From Teredinibacter turnerae T7901 (lineage in GTDB: Bacteria; Pseudomonadota; Gammaproteobacteria; Pseudomonadales; Cellvibrionaceae): 64,000 bases of DNA. The DNA is taken from contig NC_012997.1 in NCBI RefSeq assembly GCF_000023025.1, forward strand, positions 4,914,392 through 4,978,391, given 5' to 3'. A program made the translations under genes and the position numbers. This document shows, one piece after another, positions 42,176 to 51,192 of the stretch (position 1 is the stretch's first letter; every line of letters begins with the position of its first letter). The notes under the pieces were generated by a model. That model had not been told where the DNA came from. It saw only the letters and a list, made by a program, of their open reading frames with translations, and searched no databases.

Positions 42176-43351
42176 TTAGCCCTGCTCTATTTCGACGAAA
42201 GCATCGTCTACCACTTGCAAAAAATTTTCCGTGAAATGTACCTGGCTGAACTTTTGCGCCCAAGCCACCAGCGTCTGCGTTGCCAGCGGCGGCGCAGACT
42301 CGAATTCAGTCACCGCATCGCACAGGGCATCCACAGTCTGGGCGTAAAACAATTTACCGGTTTTGCCGTCGATAACCGTATCCAGCGCTCCACCTTCGGC
42401 ATACGCGATCACCGGTGTACCAGAGGCCATGGCTTCCAGCGGCACAATGCCAAAATCTTCGATGCCAGGAAAAATCAGCGCACGCGCCTGTTGGTAGTGC
42501 CGCTGAATTTCACTGAAGGGCTGCCAGCCCAGAATATCGATGTTCGCAGCCGCGCTCGCCTTCAATTGCTCATATTGCGCACCATCGCCAATCACCACCA
42601 GCCGTTTGCCGAGCCGGTTAAAGGCGTCCACAGCCAGATCTGCTTTTTTGTAGGGCACCAACTGGCCTAAGAGCAGGTAATAGTCCTGCTTTTCGCCACC
42701 GGGTTTGAAGTCGTCGATCGCAACCGGAGGAAACACCACTGCACTGCGGCGGCGATAACATTTGCGAATCCGCCGTGCGATATAGCTGGAATTGGCGACA
42801 AACGTATCTACGCGTGCCGCACTGGCGTAATCCCAGAGTCTCAGGTAGTGCATTAACGGGCGCATCATCAAGCGGGTAAAACGCCCGGTACTGGCAAGAT
42901 ATTCCGGGTACATATCCCACAGGTAGCGCATAGGAGAGTGGCAGTAGCAAATGTGCAGCGCATCCGGCCGGGTGATAACCCCTTTGGCAGGGCCGGACTC
43001 ACTGGAAATAACCAGGTCATACGCGCGTAAGTCCAACTGTTCCAGTGCCAGTGGCATCAATGGCAAATAGCGCTGGTACCAACGCCGCGCGCGCGGTAAC
43101 CGGTTGATAAAGGTGGTGTGTATTGTGTGGCGCTTAAGCTTGTCGGATATACGTTCTCTATCCACCACGTGGGTATATATGTCGGCGTCCGGATAGATAT
43201 CGCACAAGGCTTCGAGCACCTTTTCGCCGCCGCGCATGCCCACCAGCCAGTAGTGCACTATAGCAACTCGCAAAGGGCTGGCGTGGAGCCGTTCCCCGTT
43301 GTCGCCGTTGCTCTCCACTGCGCCCGGTTCAGCCAATGGGTTTTGGGTCAT
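42176..43351 (-). CDS. GT4-family glycosyltransferase
   Basis: 391 residues, GT-B fold. N-terminal domain begins VAIVHYWLVGMRGGEKVLEA, the C-terminal nucleotide-sugar domain has LLLGQLVPYKKADLAVDAF and the EX7E motif in EDFGIVPLEAMASGTPVIA. Similar to WbaZ-type mannosyltransferases, but the donor sugar cannot be assigned. It would add a sugar to the lipid-linked repeat unit on the cytoplasmic face. Last gene of the operon 51070-42176; starts 23 bases inside the end of the polymerase gene. Confidence 0.88.
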   Translation of the reverse strand: MTQNPLAEPGAVESNGDNGERLHASPLRVAIVHYWLVGMRGGEKVLEALCDIYPDADIYTHVVDRERISDKLKRHTIHTTFINRLPRARRWYQRYLPLMPLALEQLDLRAYDLVISSESGPAKGVITRPDALHICYCHSPMRYLWDMYPEYLASTGRFTRLMMRPLMHYLRLWDYASAARVDTFVANSSYIARRIRKCYRRRSAVVFPPVAIDDFKPGGEKQDYYLLLGQLVPYKKADLAVDAFNRLGKRLVVIGDGAQYEQLKASAAANIDILGWQPFSEIQRHYQQARALIFPGIEDFGIVPLEAMASGTPVIAYAEGGALDTVIDGKTGKLFYAQTVDALCDAVTEFESAPPLATQTLVAWAQKFSQVHFTENFLQVVDDAFVEIEQG

Positions 43352-44702
43352 GCGTATGCTCCTGGGGATTGTCAGCGGAGGGTGGGCCGATGGCGACAGC
43401 CGTGCGATAATAGGCCGCGCCTACACCTAATATGGTCACCACGGGCACCATTACCGAAGGCGCGGCCAACGCATGACCGGTGAGTGCACAGGCGAGGAGA
43501 TACACCACCAGCGCCTGGCAAGCGACAAAATAGGCGCGTACAGACTGCAGCGGCTTGAACAGGGTTTCCGCCTTGCGGGCGCGGAAAAACAGCGCAATCC
43601 ACAGCGCGAGATAAAGGCCCATTCCCAGTAACCCGGATTCAGCCAATATGTGGAAATAGGAATTGTGAGCGCTCGCGGTGTTAAACACGCGCCGACCGTC
43701 GAAGGCAATGCCGAGCAACGGTGTGTCTATAAGCGTAAGCTGTCGATCATTGAAACGCCCCCATCCCATACCAACAATCGGGCTATCCACAAACCGTTTG
43801 CCCGCATACACCCACAACATCATCCGCACCAGGGTGGTCACATCGCCGGTTTCAAGCTTGTCGTTGCTCTCCTCCGGATTCCAGTCGCCGACAGCCCAGT
43901 CACTTTTGATACCCGCCTCTACCTGGCCGGTCATCCCGGCAAGCGACTCCTGGCTAAACATACCCAGCGTACGGTTGTAGGCTTTGTTGCTCATCATTTC
44001 TACCGCCGGAACCAGGGCGAGCGCTATCAACAAAATTGGCAACAGAATGAGCGGGTTTTTGCGCTTGGCGAATAAAAACCACCCGAGCGCAGCCATTACT
44101 CCAACGAGCCCTTCACGGGAACCGGATGAAAACACAGGCCCCAATAACAAGAGCGCAAACAATAGTTGGCCACGCTTTATACGCTCAGCATTAAACACAA
44201 TCGCAAATACAGCAATGCAGCCAAAAAAAGTACCAGAACCTGTGTGGGAGGTAAAAAATGCGTGGAATTCATCGGCGTGACCGGCACCGGCCAGCGACCG
44301 ATTTCCGGTGATCAGCCAAAACAGATAGACCGCAATCGACACCACCACAACCCATTGCAGCTGCCGAATAAATTGCTGCAGCTCCCAGGTGGTTACCGGC
44401 GCAACAGCGAGAGCCAGCAAAGGTAAACAAGACAGCAGAATACGCCCGTCGCCATTATAGAACCCGGGTGAAGCAAAACTGCTAAGTCCCATCGAACCCA
44501 CCACCAGGCCACTGCCCAGCCAGAGAATCATGTTCAGCACTAGCACCAGCCCGATAGCGTCTAACCGATAGCCGCGTATCAGACTCCAGTAGAACACCAT
44601 CGCCGAGAACAACAGTCCGAGCATAATCGGGGCTGTCGCCTTCAGAAAAAAAGTGCCCCAGAGCAATGCAGCACACATCAATGAGACGGCGCTTACCCTC
44701 AT
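43329..44702 (-). CDS. Wzy-type polysaccharide polymerase / O-antigen ligase family
   Basis: About 457 residues, with ~10-12 transmembrane helices and one large periplasmic loop (roughly residues 235-330) that contains TASAHNSYFHILAESGLLG, the Wzy_C signature. It would polymerise flipped repeat units on the periplasmic face. ATG at 44702 overlaps the flippase stop (ATGA). A longer frame to 44771 adds 23 residues and is less likely. The alternative, an O-antigen ligase, is less fitting in a locus with a Wza/Wzz pair. Confidence 0.85.
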   Translation of the reverse strand: MRVSAVSLMCAALLWGTFFLKATAPIMLGLLFSAMVFYWSLIRGYRLDAIGLVLVLNMILWLGSGLVVGSMGLSSFASPGFYNGDGRILLSCLPLLALAVAPVTTWELQQFIRQLQWVVVVSIAVYLFWLITGNRSLAGAGHADEFHAFFTSHTGSGTFFGCIAVFAIVFNAERIKRGQLLFALLLLGPVFSSGSREGLVGVMAALGWFLFAKRKNPLILLPILLIALALVPAVEMMSNKAYNRTLGMFSQESLAGMTGQVEAGIKSDWAVGDWNPEESNDKLETGDVTTLVRMMLWVYAGKRFVDSPIVGMGWGRFNDRQLTLIDTPLLGIAFDGRRVFNTASAHNSYFHILAESGLLGMGLYLALWIALFFRARKAETLFKPLQSVRAYFVACQALVVYLLACALTGHALAAPSVMVPVVTILGVGAAYYRTAVAIGPPSADNPQEHTHDPKPIG

Positions 44703-46081
44703 GCAGGGCGCCGTCGCTGTAGGAGCTGGCGCAGCGCACCTATGTGTAATAGTGCTGGCGGCCAGATCCAAGTGTCCAACTTTAACCGTAGGCGACAGAC
44801 AATGAGGGCGAGTAACGCCTGCATAGCGACAGCGATAGCAAACCAGAAAGCCACCGCAGTAATACCATAAGCATCGACAGTAAACAGCGTGCCAACAAGA
44901 GCCAACAGGGTGCAGGAAAGCGTAATTATCATGACGTTGCGCTGCTGGTTAGTCATCAACAACACCTGCACGCTTACCCCTGCGAGGAGTGCAACTCCTT
45001 GACCGATAGCCAATATCTGCAGCACTCGCAGGCCGCCGGCGTAAAACGCATCCCCGTAGAGCACGGCCATAAGATAATCGCCCCACAGCACCAGCCCCGC
45101 GATAACCACCAGCGTTGGCAACGCGAGCACCGTAGGTACCAATTGAATAACCTTTTGTAGCTGGCGCATGTCACCCCGTTGGTTCAATTGCGCGATCACC
45201 GGCCCTGTGAGCGCCACCGCGATCAACTGTGCAGTGCCCAGTAAACCAATAATACGCGCCGCGCCGCCATAGAGTGCAACCTCACTATCGCTGGCGAACA
45301 TGCCTAGCAGCCAGATATCTGCGCGAGTCAGTACAATGTTGCCAAGGCTCGCAAAAAATATGGGTAGAGCCAAGCGCAACAGGCCCAGGTCGGGCAGGGC
45401 AAACGGCGCCCGGAACAGCTGTACCCGCCGCTGGAGAAGCGCCAGCGACGCCACCAGACTGACCACCATCGCACCCGCGGACACCTTGAGCACCATGGAA
45501 AGTGAACACTCACCCCAAAACCACACCAGGAACAGTAGGGTGGCGGCGATAACTATCCCGGAAAACGCGCCAGCAAATACCGACGCGGCGCGCATATCAT
45601 GCAGTCCACGAAACGCCTCACCAACACTGCGCTGCAATGCCATGGCTATAAGCCAGATGGCCGTCAACCACAGCAGCGGCAACATTTCAGGCGAGTGGAA
45701 AACGTGTTCCGCCAGCCACTTGCCAAGCCCGGCCATAAATATCGCGCCAAACGTCAGTGCCGCGGCCAACGCGAGCCAAAGACACCCTTGCATAACCTGC
45801 CGCACCTGAGCCCGGTCACCGGCTTCCAGCGCTTCGGCGCTACGCTTTACCACCAGCTGTGGAATGCCCAACTGGGCCACAGTGCTGGTGATAATTACCA
45901 GGTTCGCGATAATAAAGTACACACCCATGGCATCGGGAGCCAACAATCGCGCCAGTAAACCCAATGTCACCACCTGGGTCAGAGCCACCACGAGTCGACT
46001 ACCCAACACCCACAAACCACCGCCCAACATTCCCCGTTGGCGCCCTGGGCGGCCCTGCGGATTCCTCACGACACGACTCAT
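44699..46081 (-). CDS. Wzx-type polysaccharide flippase (MOP superfamily)
   Basis: 460 residues with 12-14 transmembrane helices. N-terminal segment GMLGGGLWVLGSRLVVALTQ and the following GLLARLLAPDAMGVYFI are typical of Polysacc_synt/MVF-type flippases. It would move undecaprenyl-linked repeat units across the inner membrane. Overlaps the Wzz-like gene by four bases and the polymerase gene by four. Confidence 0.88.
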   Translation of the reverse strand: MSRVVRNPQGRPGRQRGMLGGGLWVLGSRLVVALTQVVTLGLLARLLAPDAMGVYFIIANLVIITSTVAQLGIPQLVVKRSAEALEAGDRAQVRQVMQGCLWLALAAALTFGAIFMAGLGKWLAEHVFHSPEMLPLLWLTAIWLIAMALQRSVGEAFRGLHDMRAASVFAGAFSGIVIAATLLFLVWFWGECSLSMVLKVSAGAMVVSLVASLALLQRRVQLFRAPFALPDLGLLRLALPIFFASLGNIVLTRADIWLLGMFASDSEVALYGGAARIIGLLGTAQLIAVALTGPVIAQLNQRGDMRQLQKVIQLVPTVLALPTLVVIAGLVLWGDYLMAVLYGDAFYAGGLRVLQILAIGQGVALLAGVSVQVLLMTNQQRNVMIITLSCTLLALVGTLFTVDAYGITAVAFWFAIAVAMQALLALIVCRLRLKLDTWIWPPALLHIGALRQLLQRRRPA

Positions 46082-46965
46082 ACATGCGCCTCAGCCGAAC
46101 GGCGGGTGCGCTGAATCAGATGGTGCAGTAGGACGCCTGTCACCCCCACAAAAGTGCCCAAGACTGTTCCAAGAATAATAAGCAGTAAGGTCAATTTTGG
46201 GATTGCCGGTTCTTCCGGCACCACCGCCGGGTCGACAATGCGAAATGCGTATTGCTTGTGAACGTTGGCAGCCACCACCCGCGCTTTCTGCGCTTTCACC
46301 AGTTCATTGAGCGACGCTTTTAAATCCATGGACGCGGTGCGCTGGAGCTCCTGATTGAGATAAGCGAGCGTCTCTTCTGCCTCGCGAATGGCGTTCGCGC
46401 GCAGTACTTCGTTTACTTCGGCAACGATTTTATTCGCCCACTCGGCCGCCAGTTCAGGTTGGCTAAAACTGACCGATATGCGAATCAGGCCTGATTCCGC
46501 ATCCTTGCCCACATCCAGCACCCGACGTGAAAACCGCTTGTAGGCCTGCCACAGGGTGGGGGCTTCGGCGGGTAGTTTCCAGTTTTGGGTTTGCGCATTC
46601 CACTGCCCGCGATAAAGCACAGGCAGCAGGTTGTTATCTTCAATAAAACGGTTGATAAAATCCCGCGACGTGATCATTGCCAGCGCTTCGTTGGAAGGCA
46701 GGTCCACACCAATATCTGGGACTGCGCTGTCGCTGCCTGGGTCGGTTCTCGCCACCGCATTTGCCTCGGCAACCACCACTTCGGCGGTGTACTTCACTGG
46801 CGTGATCATCGCGAGCACGGCGAAGGCTCCAACAAAAACAGCGATCACCACCAACAACACCCATTTAGCACGCCAGAGGGCGCCGCCAATATCCACCAAG
46901 TGAAGCGACTCTGGAACAGAGCCCAGTTCCAGGTAATACCGGTTGGGGTTTTCTGAATTCGACAT
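46078..46965 (-). CDS. Wzz-type chain-length determinant
   Basis: 295 residues with two membrane segments (residues ~33-53 and ~260-282) flanking a periplasmic coiled-coil region (EEVLRANAIREAEETLAYLNQ), and the Pro-rich VDPAVVPEEPAIPKLTLL motif before the second one, as in polysaccharide co-polymerases. There is no fused or neighbouring Wzc-type tyrosine kinase, so it is a kinase-less PCP. It controls chain length and export. Six bases separate it from the SLBB gene. Confidence 0.88.
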   Translation of the reverse strand: MSNSENPNRYYLELGSVPESLHLVDIGGALWRAKWVLLVVIAVFVGAFAVLAMITPVKYTAEVVVAEANAVARTDPGSDSAVPDIGVDLPSNEALAMITSRDFINRFIEDNNLLPVLYRGQWNAQTQNWKLPAEAPTLWQAYKRFSRRVLDVGKDAESGLIRISVSFSQPELAAEWANKIVAEVNEVLRANAIREAEETLAYLNQELQRTASMDLKASLNELVKAQKARVVAANVHKQYAFRIVDPAVVPEEPAIPKLTLLLIILGTVLGTFVGVTGVLLHHLIQRTRRSAEAHV

Positions 46966-46971
46966 AATTCC

Positions 46972-49659
46972 CTACCAGTTCACATTGATGTTTTCGCGGT
47001 GTTCGATCGCTTCCGCCGTCTTCCACGCTGCCGCCGCGTTCACCATAGCCGCTGTTGGCGTTACCAGATTCGCGATTATGCCGGTGATGTCCTGCCAACG
47101 ACGCAGACCCCGTATTTTTTCCACATTGAGTGGAACCACAATGGTGTCTCCGGGTTGGACCTGGGTTTTGCGCCAGCCAGATTTCAATTTCTTGGCGGAC
47201 CCATCAGCGCGAACCAGATAGATCAGCTTTGGCTTGGATTTACTGGTAATGCCGCCGCTGAGGCTCACATAATCCATCGCGCTGAATTTATCTTGGAATA
47301 AATGGCTGGTTGGCCGGTGGACTTCACCCACCACGGAAACCGTTTCCATCACCGGCGGAATATAAAGCTGATCACCGTCAAACAAGGTGATATCCGCGTC
47401 GGAGAGCTTGCCGTGGTTTGACTCTGCCACCAATCTCGGCAAATCGAACACCAGCCGCCCCATAGGCTCCGCATCGCGCAGCAAAGTAACCACATCGCTC
47501 GCCACCTGCAGAGATTCCGCCGGGCGAATGGTTTCGTCTGCGCGTTCCAGAATGGTGGACTTCAGCCCCAGTTCGATTTGATCGGCAAGTTGTTGCAGCT
47601 CGCGCTTTTGCGATTCGCTAATGGATTCACGCACCAACACCGCGCCGGCTGGAAACGCCATCACGGTCAGACCTCCGGCACGCTGAATCAGGCTGGATAG
47701 CTGCTCACCGGGCGCAACCCGATACATTCCTGGGTAGCGCACCTCGCCCGCCAGCTGCACCGTATGCTGTTCGCTGTATCGCGGGTCACGCTTGACGGTG
47801 ACCGTATCCCAGGGTTGCAGCATCGGGTTGTCAGAACCATCACGCACAGACGCCAACGACACGCGGCGATGGGTAACCAGCGGATTGCCTGCTGCATCCA
47901 CCCCCGCTCGGGACAGTTCCAGTTGCGTTGCAAGCCCTTGCTGCGGGCCTTGCGCCTGAATTTGGCCCGCGAGTGCCAGCAGGTCACTCACTCGCATATT
48001 GCGGGTAAGAGGGTAGGTGCCGGGTTCGGCCACCGCGCCATTTACAGTCACCAGGCGGGGCGAACCATACGTCTGTTGCTGCAGTTCGTTAATTAATGGC
48101 AGCAGCAAACTGCTGCGTTGCCCTGGTGTGCTGGTCGAAAAGAGATAGAGAGAATCGCCCGCACGTAATATTGGGTCGACCTCAGTACCGCTAGCCTGCA
48201 GCGCCTGCGCGGGTGACACGACCAATAACTCAGGCCGCAAAGCGGCACTGGCACGCACAAGCAATGCCGTAGCACGGTCGGTATCGTGGCGCAAACCCGC
48301 GCTCGTAAGCAGCGTACTCAGCCGCAAACCTGGCTGGAGTGCGTAGTCCCCCGGTTGCAGGACTTCGCCACTGACGCGAACCTGCTGCGCGAGCTCGAAT
48401 TGCTGACTCACAACAGTTACCTCATCGCCGTCCTGGAGCGCCAAATCACGCCCTCGACCGGTGGCGAGATCCACTTGCAGCAGTTGCTCGCCATTATCGC
48501 GGCGCACGCGAATATTGTCTTGCAGGGCGCCGCTTTGCAGGCCGCCCGCCAGTGCAATCGCCTCGCTGATAGACGCCTTGCCAGTCAGCTCGTAGACTGC
48601 CGGACGCTTAACCTGCCCACTGATACTCACCAGTTTTTTTGCCACGGGCACAAACACAGTATCGCCCGCGAGCAAGCGCGTATCTTCGAACTCACCCGTG
48701 GTTAACAGGCGATATAAATCGAGTTCTGCTAACACCTTGCCGCCGCGTTCGACACGCACGGTACGGAAAGAGCCAATGTCGCTGATTCCGCCTGCTGCGG
48801 CCAGCACGTCCACGACCGACGCCAGTGAACCCACCACATAACTGCCGGGCTCACCCACTTCACCGAGCACCCGGACCTGTATTGAGCGCAATGCGCCCAT
48901 ACTCACATGGGCTTCGGTACCGATAAGTTTTTCTGCGTAGAGCCCGGCCAGCCGCTCCTTCACCACCTGAAAACGCGAACCCGCCACGGCAATGGGGCCC
49001 AACTGGGGCAGCTCGAGAGTGCCCTCTCGGCTGACCGTATAGGTATCGCTCGCGGTTTCAGCTCCGGTGAGCTGTACGCTAATCTGATCACCCGCGCCGA
49101 GCACATAGTCTTCTGGAACCGGCAGGTTATCCAGCGACTGAACCTGCGGGTTACTGCTGAACAATCGGCTGCCGAAACGTTGTAAGGTCGTGGTGTCAGC
49201 GTTGTCCGCCGGGAGTATGCTCAAGCTCGGACTTTCGCCCTGAAACAGGGGCTCGCCTTTCAGGCGCAGTACCGCCTCGCTGGCAGAGAGACCCGCGAGC
49301 GGAATTTCCGCCAGCTTATCCAGTATCAATTGGCCCGCGTCGTTTACCACAAACAAGGATTGCCGTTTGAGCAGTGGCGCCGCCGGACTCTGGCTGTCTT
49401 CAGTGAGGGTTAAATAGAGGGTGGTGCCAGGGCGAATTTTCAGCACTTCGGCACTGCTGCTAGCGGAATCGTCTATCGCAACCTCCGGCTCATCAGCGAC
49501 GGCGATGTATTCTTCCAGCAACTTGTCCTGCGCAGCGGGCGCGGCTTGCCGGATTTGCTGGGCGGGTTCGGCTGCCGTGCTCAGCTCCGCCACCAAAGAG
49601 AGAGTCAACGCAGTTAAACTGAAACAAAAACTGCGTTTAACGCTGTTCCTTATCATCAT
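46972..49659 (-). CDS. Large outer-membrane polysaccharide export protein with multiple SLBB domains
   Basis: About 895 residues. N-terminal signal peptide (MMIRNSVKRSFCFSLTALT), then the Poly_export domain (EDYVLGAGDQISVQLTG, with the YxLGxGD motif near residue 185), followed by repeated SLBB modules marked by G-x-V-x-x-P-G-x-Y sequences (for example VLGEVGEPGSYVV, ISGQVKRPAVYEL, VSGEVLQPGDYAL, VNGAVAEPGTYPL, LAGEVRYPGMYRV, VVGEVHRPTSHLF), six in all. Much longer than E. coli Wza (~380). It forms the outer-membrane or periplasmic channel part for polymer export. No lipobox seen, unlike Wza. Confidence 0.9.
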   Translation of the reverse strand: MMIRNSVKRSFCFSLTALTLSLVAELSTAAEPAQQIRQAAPAAQDKLLEEYIAVADEPEVAIDDSASSSAEVLKIRPGTTLYLTLTEDSQSPAAPLLKRQSLFVVNDAGQLILDKLAEIPLAGLSASEAVLRLKGEPLFQGESPSLSILPADNADTTTLQRFGSRLFSSNPQVQSLDNLPVPEDYVLGAGDQISVQLTGAETASDTYTVSREGTLELPQLGPIAVAGSRFQVVKERLAGLYAEKLIGTEAHVSMGALRSIQVRVLGEVGEPGSYVVGSLASVVDVLAAAGGISDIGSFRTVRVERGGKVLAELDLYRLLTTGEFEDTRLLAGDTVFVPVAKKLVSISGQVKRPAVYELTGKASISEAIALAGGLQSGALQDNIRVRRDNGEQLLQVDLATGRGRDLALQDGDEVTVVSQQFELAQQVRVSGEVLQPGDYALQPGLRLSTLLTSAGLRHDTDRATALLVRASAALRPELLVVSPAQALQASGTEVDPILRAGDSLYLFSTSTPGQRSSLLLPLINELQQQTYGSPRLVTVNGAVAEPGTYPLTRNMRVSDLLALAGQIQAQGPQQGLATQLELSRAGVDAAGNPLVTHRRVSLASVRDGSDNPMLQPWDTVTVKRDPRYSEQHTVQLAGEVRYPGMYRVAPGEQLSSLIQRAGGLTVMAFPAGAVLVRESISESQKRELQQLADQIELGLKSTILERADETIRPAESLQVASDVVTLLRDAEPMGRLVFDLPRLVAESNHGKLSDADITLFDGDQLYIPPVMETVSVVGEVHRPTSHLFQDKFSAMDYVSLSGGITSKSKPKLIYLVRADGSAKKLKSGWRKTQVQPGDTIVVPLNVEKIRGLRRWQDITGIIANLVTPTAAMVNAAAAWKTAEAIEHRENINVNW

Positions 49660-49672
49660 ATTCAAGGCTCTG

Positions 49673-51070
49673 TTACTGACCAAAACGGTCAAAATAATGG
49701 GCTGGGCGCAACCTGCTCTCCCCGCCATGTAAATCCAGTGGACGATTCACCAGTTGGGCGACATCGTCGATATCGTTGCGTGCATCCATTGTGAAACGCT
49801 GGCCCGCGCTTTCTCCGAACGGTAATACCAGCGTCAACCCAAAACGATGCTCACGTTCATCACCGTCAACCGATGTTGGTGTTTCACGATCGTCCAGTGG
49901 ATCGTCAATCTCGCTCAGACTACTCCACAGCTGCACCGCTGTACCATTAGAGAACCGGTAACCCGCGCCCAGCCACACGCCTTCATCGCCCGCCACAAAT
50001 CGACCGGCCAGTAAGCGGGCATAGGCTCGGCCAGCCTGGAGATTCACTCCACCCAAGGCCGAGGTTGCGTAGTGCTCGCCAAGCGAAAAAGCCGCACTCT
50101 CGCGGGCGTTAATTCGATCGAGCCGGAATTCCAGGTTCAGCCAGTCCAGGCCGCTGGGAATTATTGCCTGTACACCTGCACCGGCCAGATATTCGTCCAG
50201 CAAACCTGCGCTAAACGCCAGCCCCCCGGCGTGATTGCCGTGACGCCAGCCAAAAAAAGCGCGCTCCAGGCCCGCCCGCTTGTCGTGACGCCGGGCATCC
50301 AAATCGAAAATACGCGGCAGATCACTCACGCCAGCAGCATCGGCCGTCGTTTGTTCATTGTCAGCCAACTGCCAGCGCAGGTAGCCGCTCACGCCCAACT
50401 GCCAATGGTCGCCCGGTTGCCAGCCTGCGTGCAAATAACTTTTCCAATCCGCATAAAAATCGCCATCGTTTTGCTGGATGCGCGAATCTATTCCAATCGG
50501 TTGCAGCACCAGGGCGATATTTGGTTCAGGTGAAAGTCGCCACCCCGTCAGCAGGCCCGAAGCCAAATCCATTGTCGCCGACCAGGGCAATGAAAGTTCG
50601 CCTGAATGCGTTTGCGGATAAGTATCGCAGGCATCGGGGAACGTCGACGCCGTCTGAATCAATTGCCTGCGCGGCAGCATCCTCTGGTAGTAGCGCGCCA
50701 GTAATGCGCGAGAAAAAACTAAACAGTCCAGCTTCCCGGGAGCGCGCAATCGCACCCGTATTTCACGGATCTCGGGCGGCGCAGACTCGTGTACGATCCG
50801 CACAACCCGCCCAAGATTCTCGCCAGAGCCAGTTAAATAATGCCCCGGTAACGACAACCATAGAATCTCATTTTCGACGGTAAGCCGCGTGTCCCTATAC
50901 CCCTGATTTTTCAGTAGCCCGTCTATCAAGTCAGTGTTCACTTGTGCGTAAACCACCATACTTGCCAGCATCGAAATTGCGATCAGCACGCACCCAGCAG
51001 ACTGAGGCAGAGCGCGGAAAATTGCCACCCACCCCTTGGGCGAGCGCGGCTTTAACAAAGTTTTACTCAT
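49673..51070 (-). CDS. Outer-membrane beta-barrel-like protein, YjbH type
   Basis: 465 residues with a membrane/signal segment at ~25-42 and a C-terminal region of alternating aromatic/Arg strands (RAFFGWRHGNHAGGLAFSAG, LNLEFRLDRINARESAAFSL, ARLLAGRFVAGDEGVWLGAGY), typical of an outer-membrane barrel. The N-terminal half resembles YjbH-type exopolysaccharide proteins. First gene of the export operon, so it probably helps secretion of the polymer. Family assignment is tentative; a Wzi-like protein is the alternative. Start at 51070; 14 residues upstream are excluded. Confidence 0.6.
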   Translation of the reverse strand: MSKTLLKPRSPKGWVAIFRALPQSAGCVLIAISMLASMVVYAQVNTDLIDGLLKNQGYRDTRLTVENEILWLSLPGHYLTGSGENLGRVVRIVHESAPPEIREIRVRLRAPGKLDCLVFSRALLARYYQRMLPRRQLIQTASTFPDACDTYPQTHSGELSLPWSATMDLASGLLTGWRLSPEPNIALVLQPIGIDSRIQQNDGDFYADWKSYLHAGWQPGDHWQLGVSGYLRWQLADNEQTTADAAGVSDLPRIFDLDARRHDKRAGLERAFFGWRHGNHAGGLAFSAGLLDEYLAGAGVQAIIPSGLDWLNLEFRLDRINARESAAFSLGEHYATSALGGVNLQAGRAYARLLAGRFVAGDEGVWLGAGYRFSNGTAVQLWSSLSEIDDPLDDRETPTSVDGDEREHRFGLTLVLPFGESAGQRFTMDARNDIDDVAQLVNRPLDLHGGESRLRPAHYFDRFGQ

Positions 51071-51139
51071 CTGGTCGTTAAGCTTTACACAACTCGTTAT
51101 ACTTATTGGTATAGGCGCCAAGGCTTATCCTATTAACAC

Positions 51140-51173
51140 GTTAACTTATACACATTAATTTAAGTGAGTTAAC
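51140..51173. promoter_or_regulatory. Inverted repeat in the divergent EPS promoter region
   Basis: GTTAACT (51140-51146) and AGTTAAC (51167-51173) form a 7-bp inverted repeat separated by 20 bases. They lie between the divergent start codons of the export operon (51070) and the GT4 gene (51193). The position fits an operator for a dimeric regulator; no regulator gene is present. Confidence 0.4.
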
Positions 51174-51192
51174 CTAAAAGAGTGATGCACTC

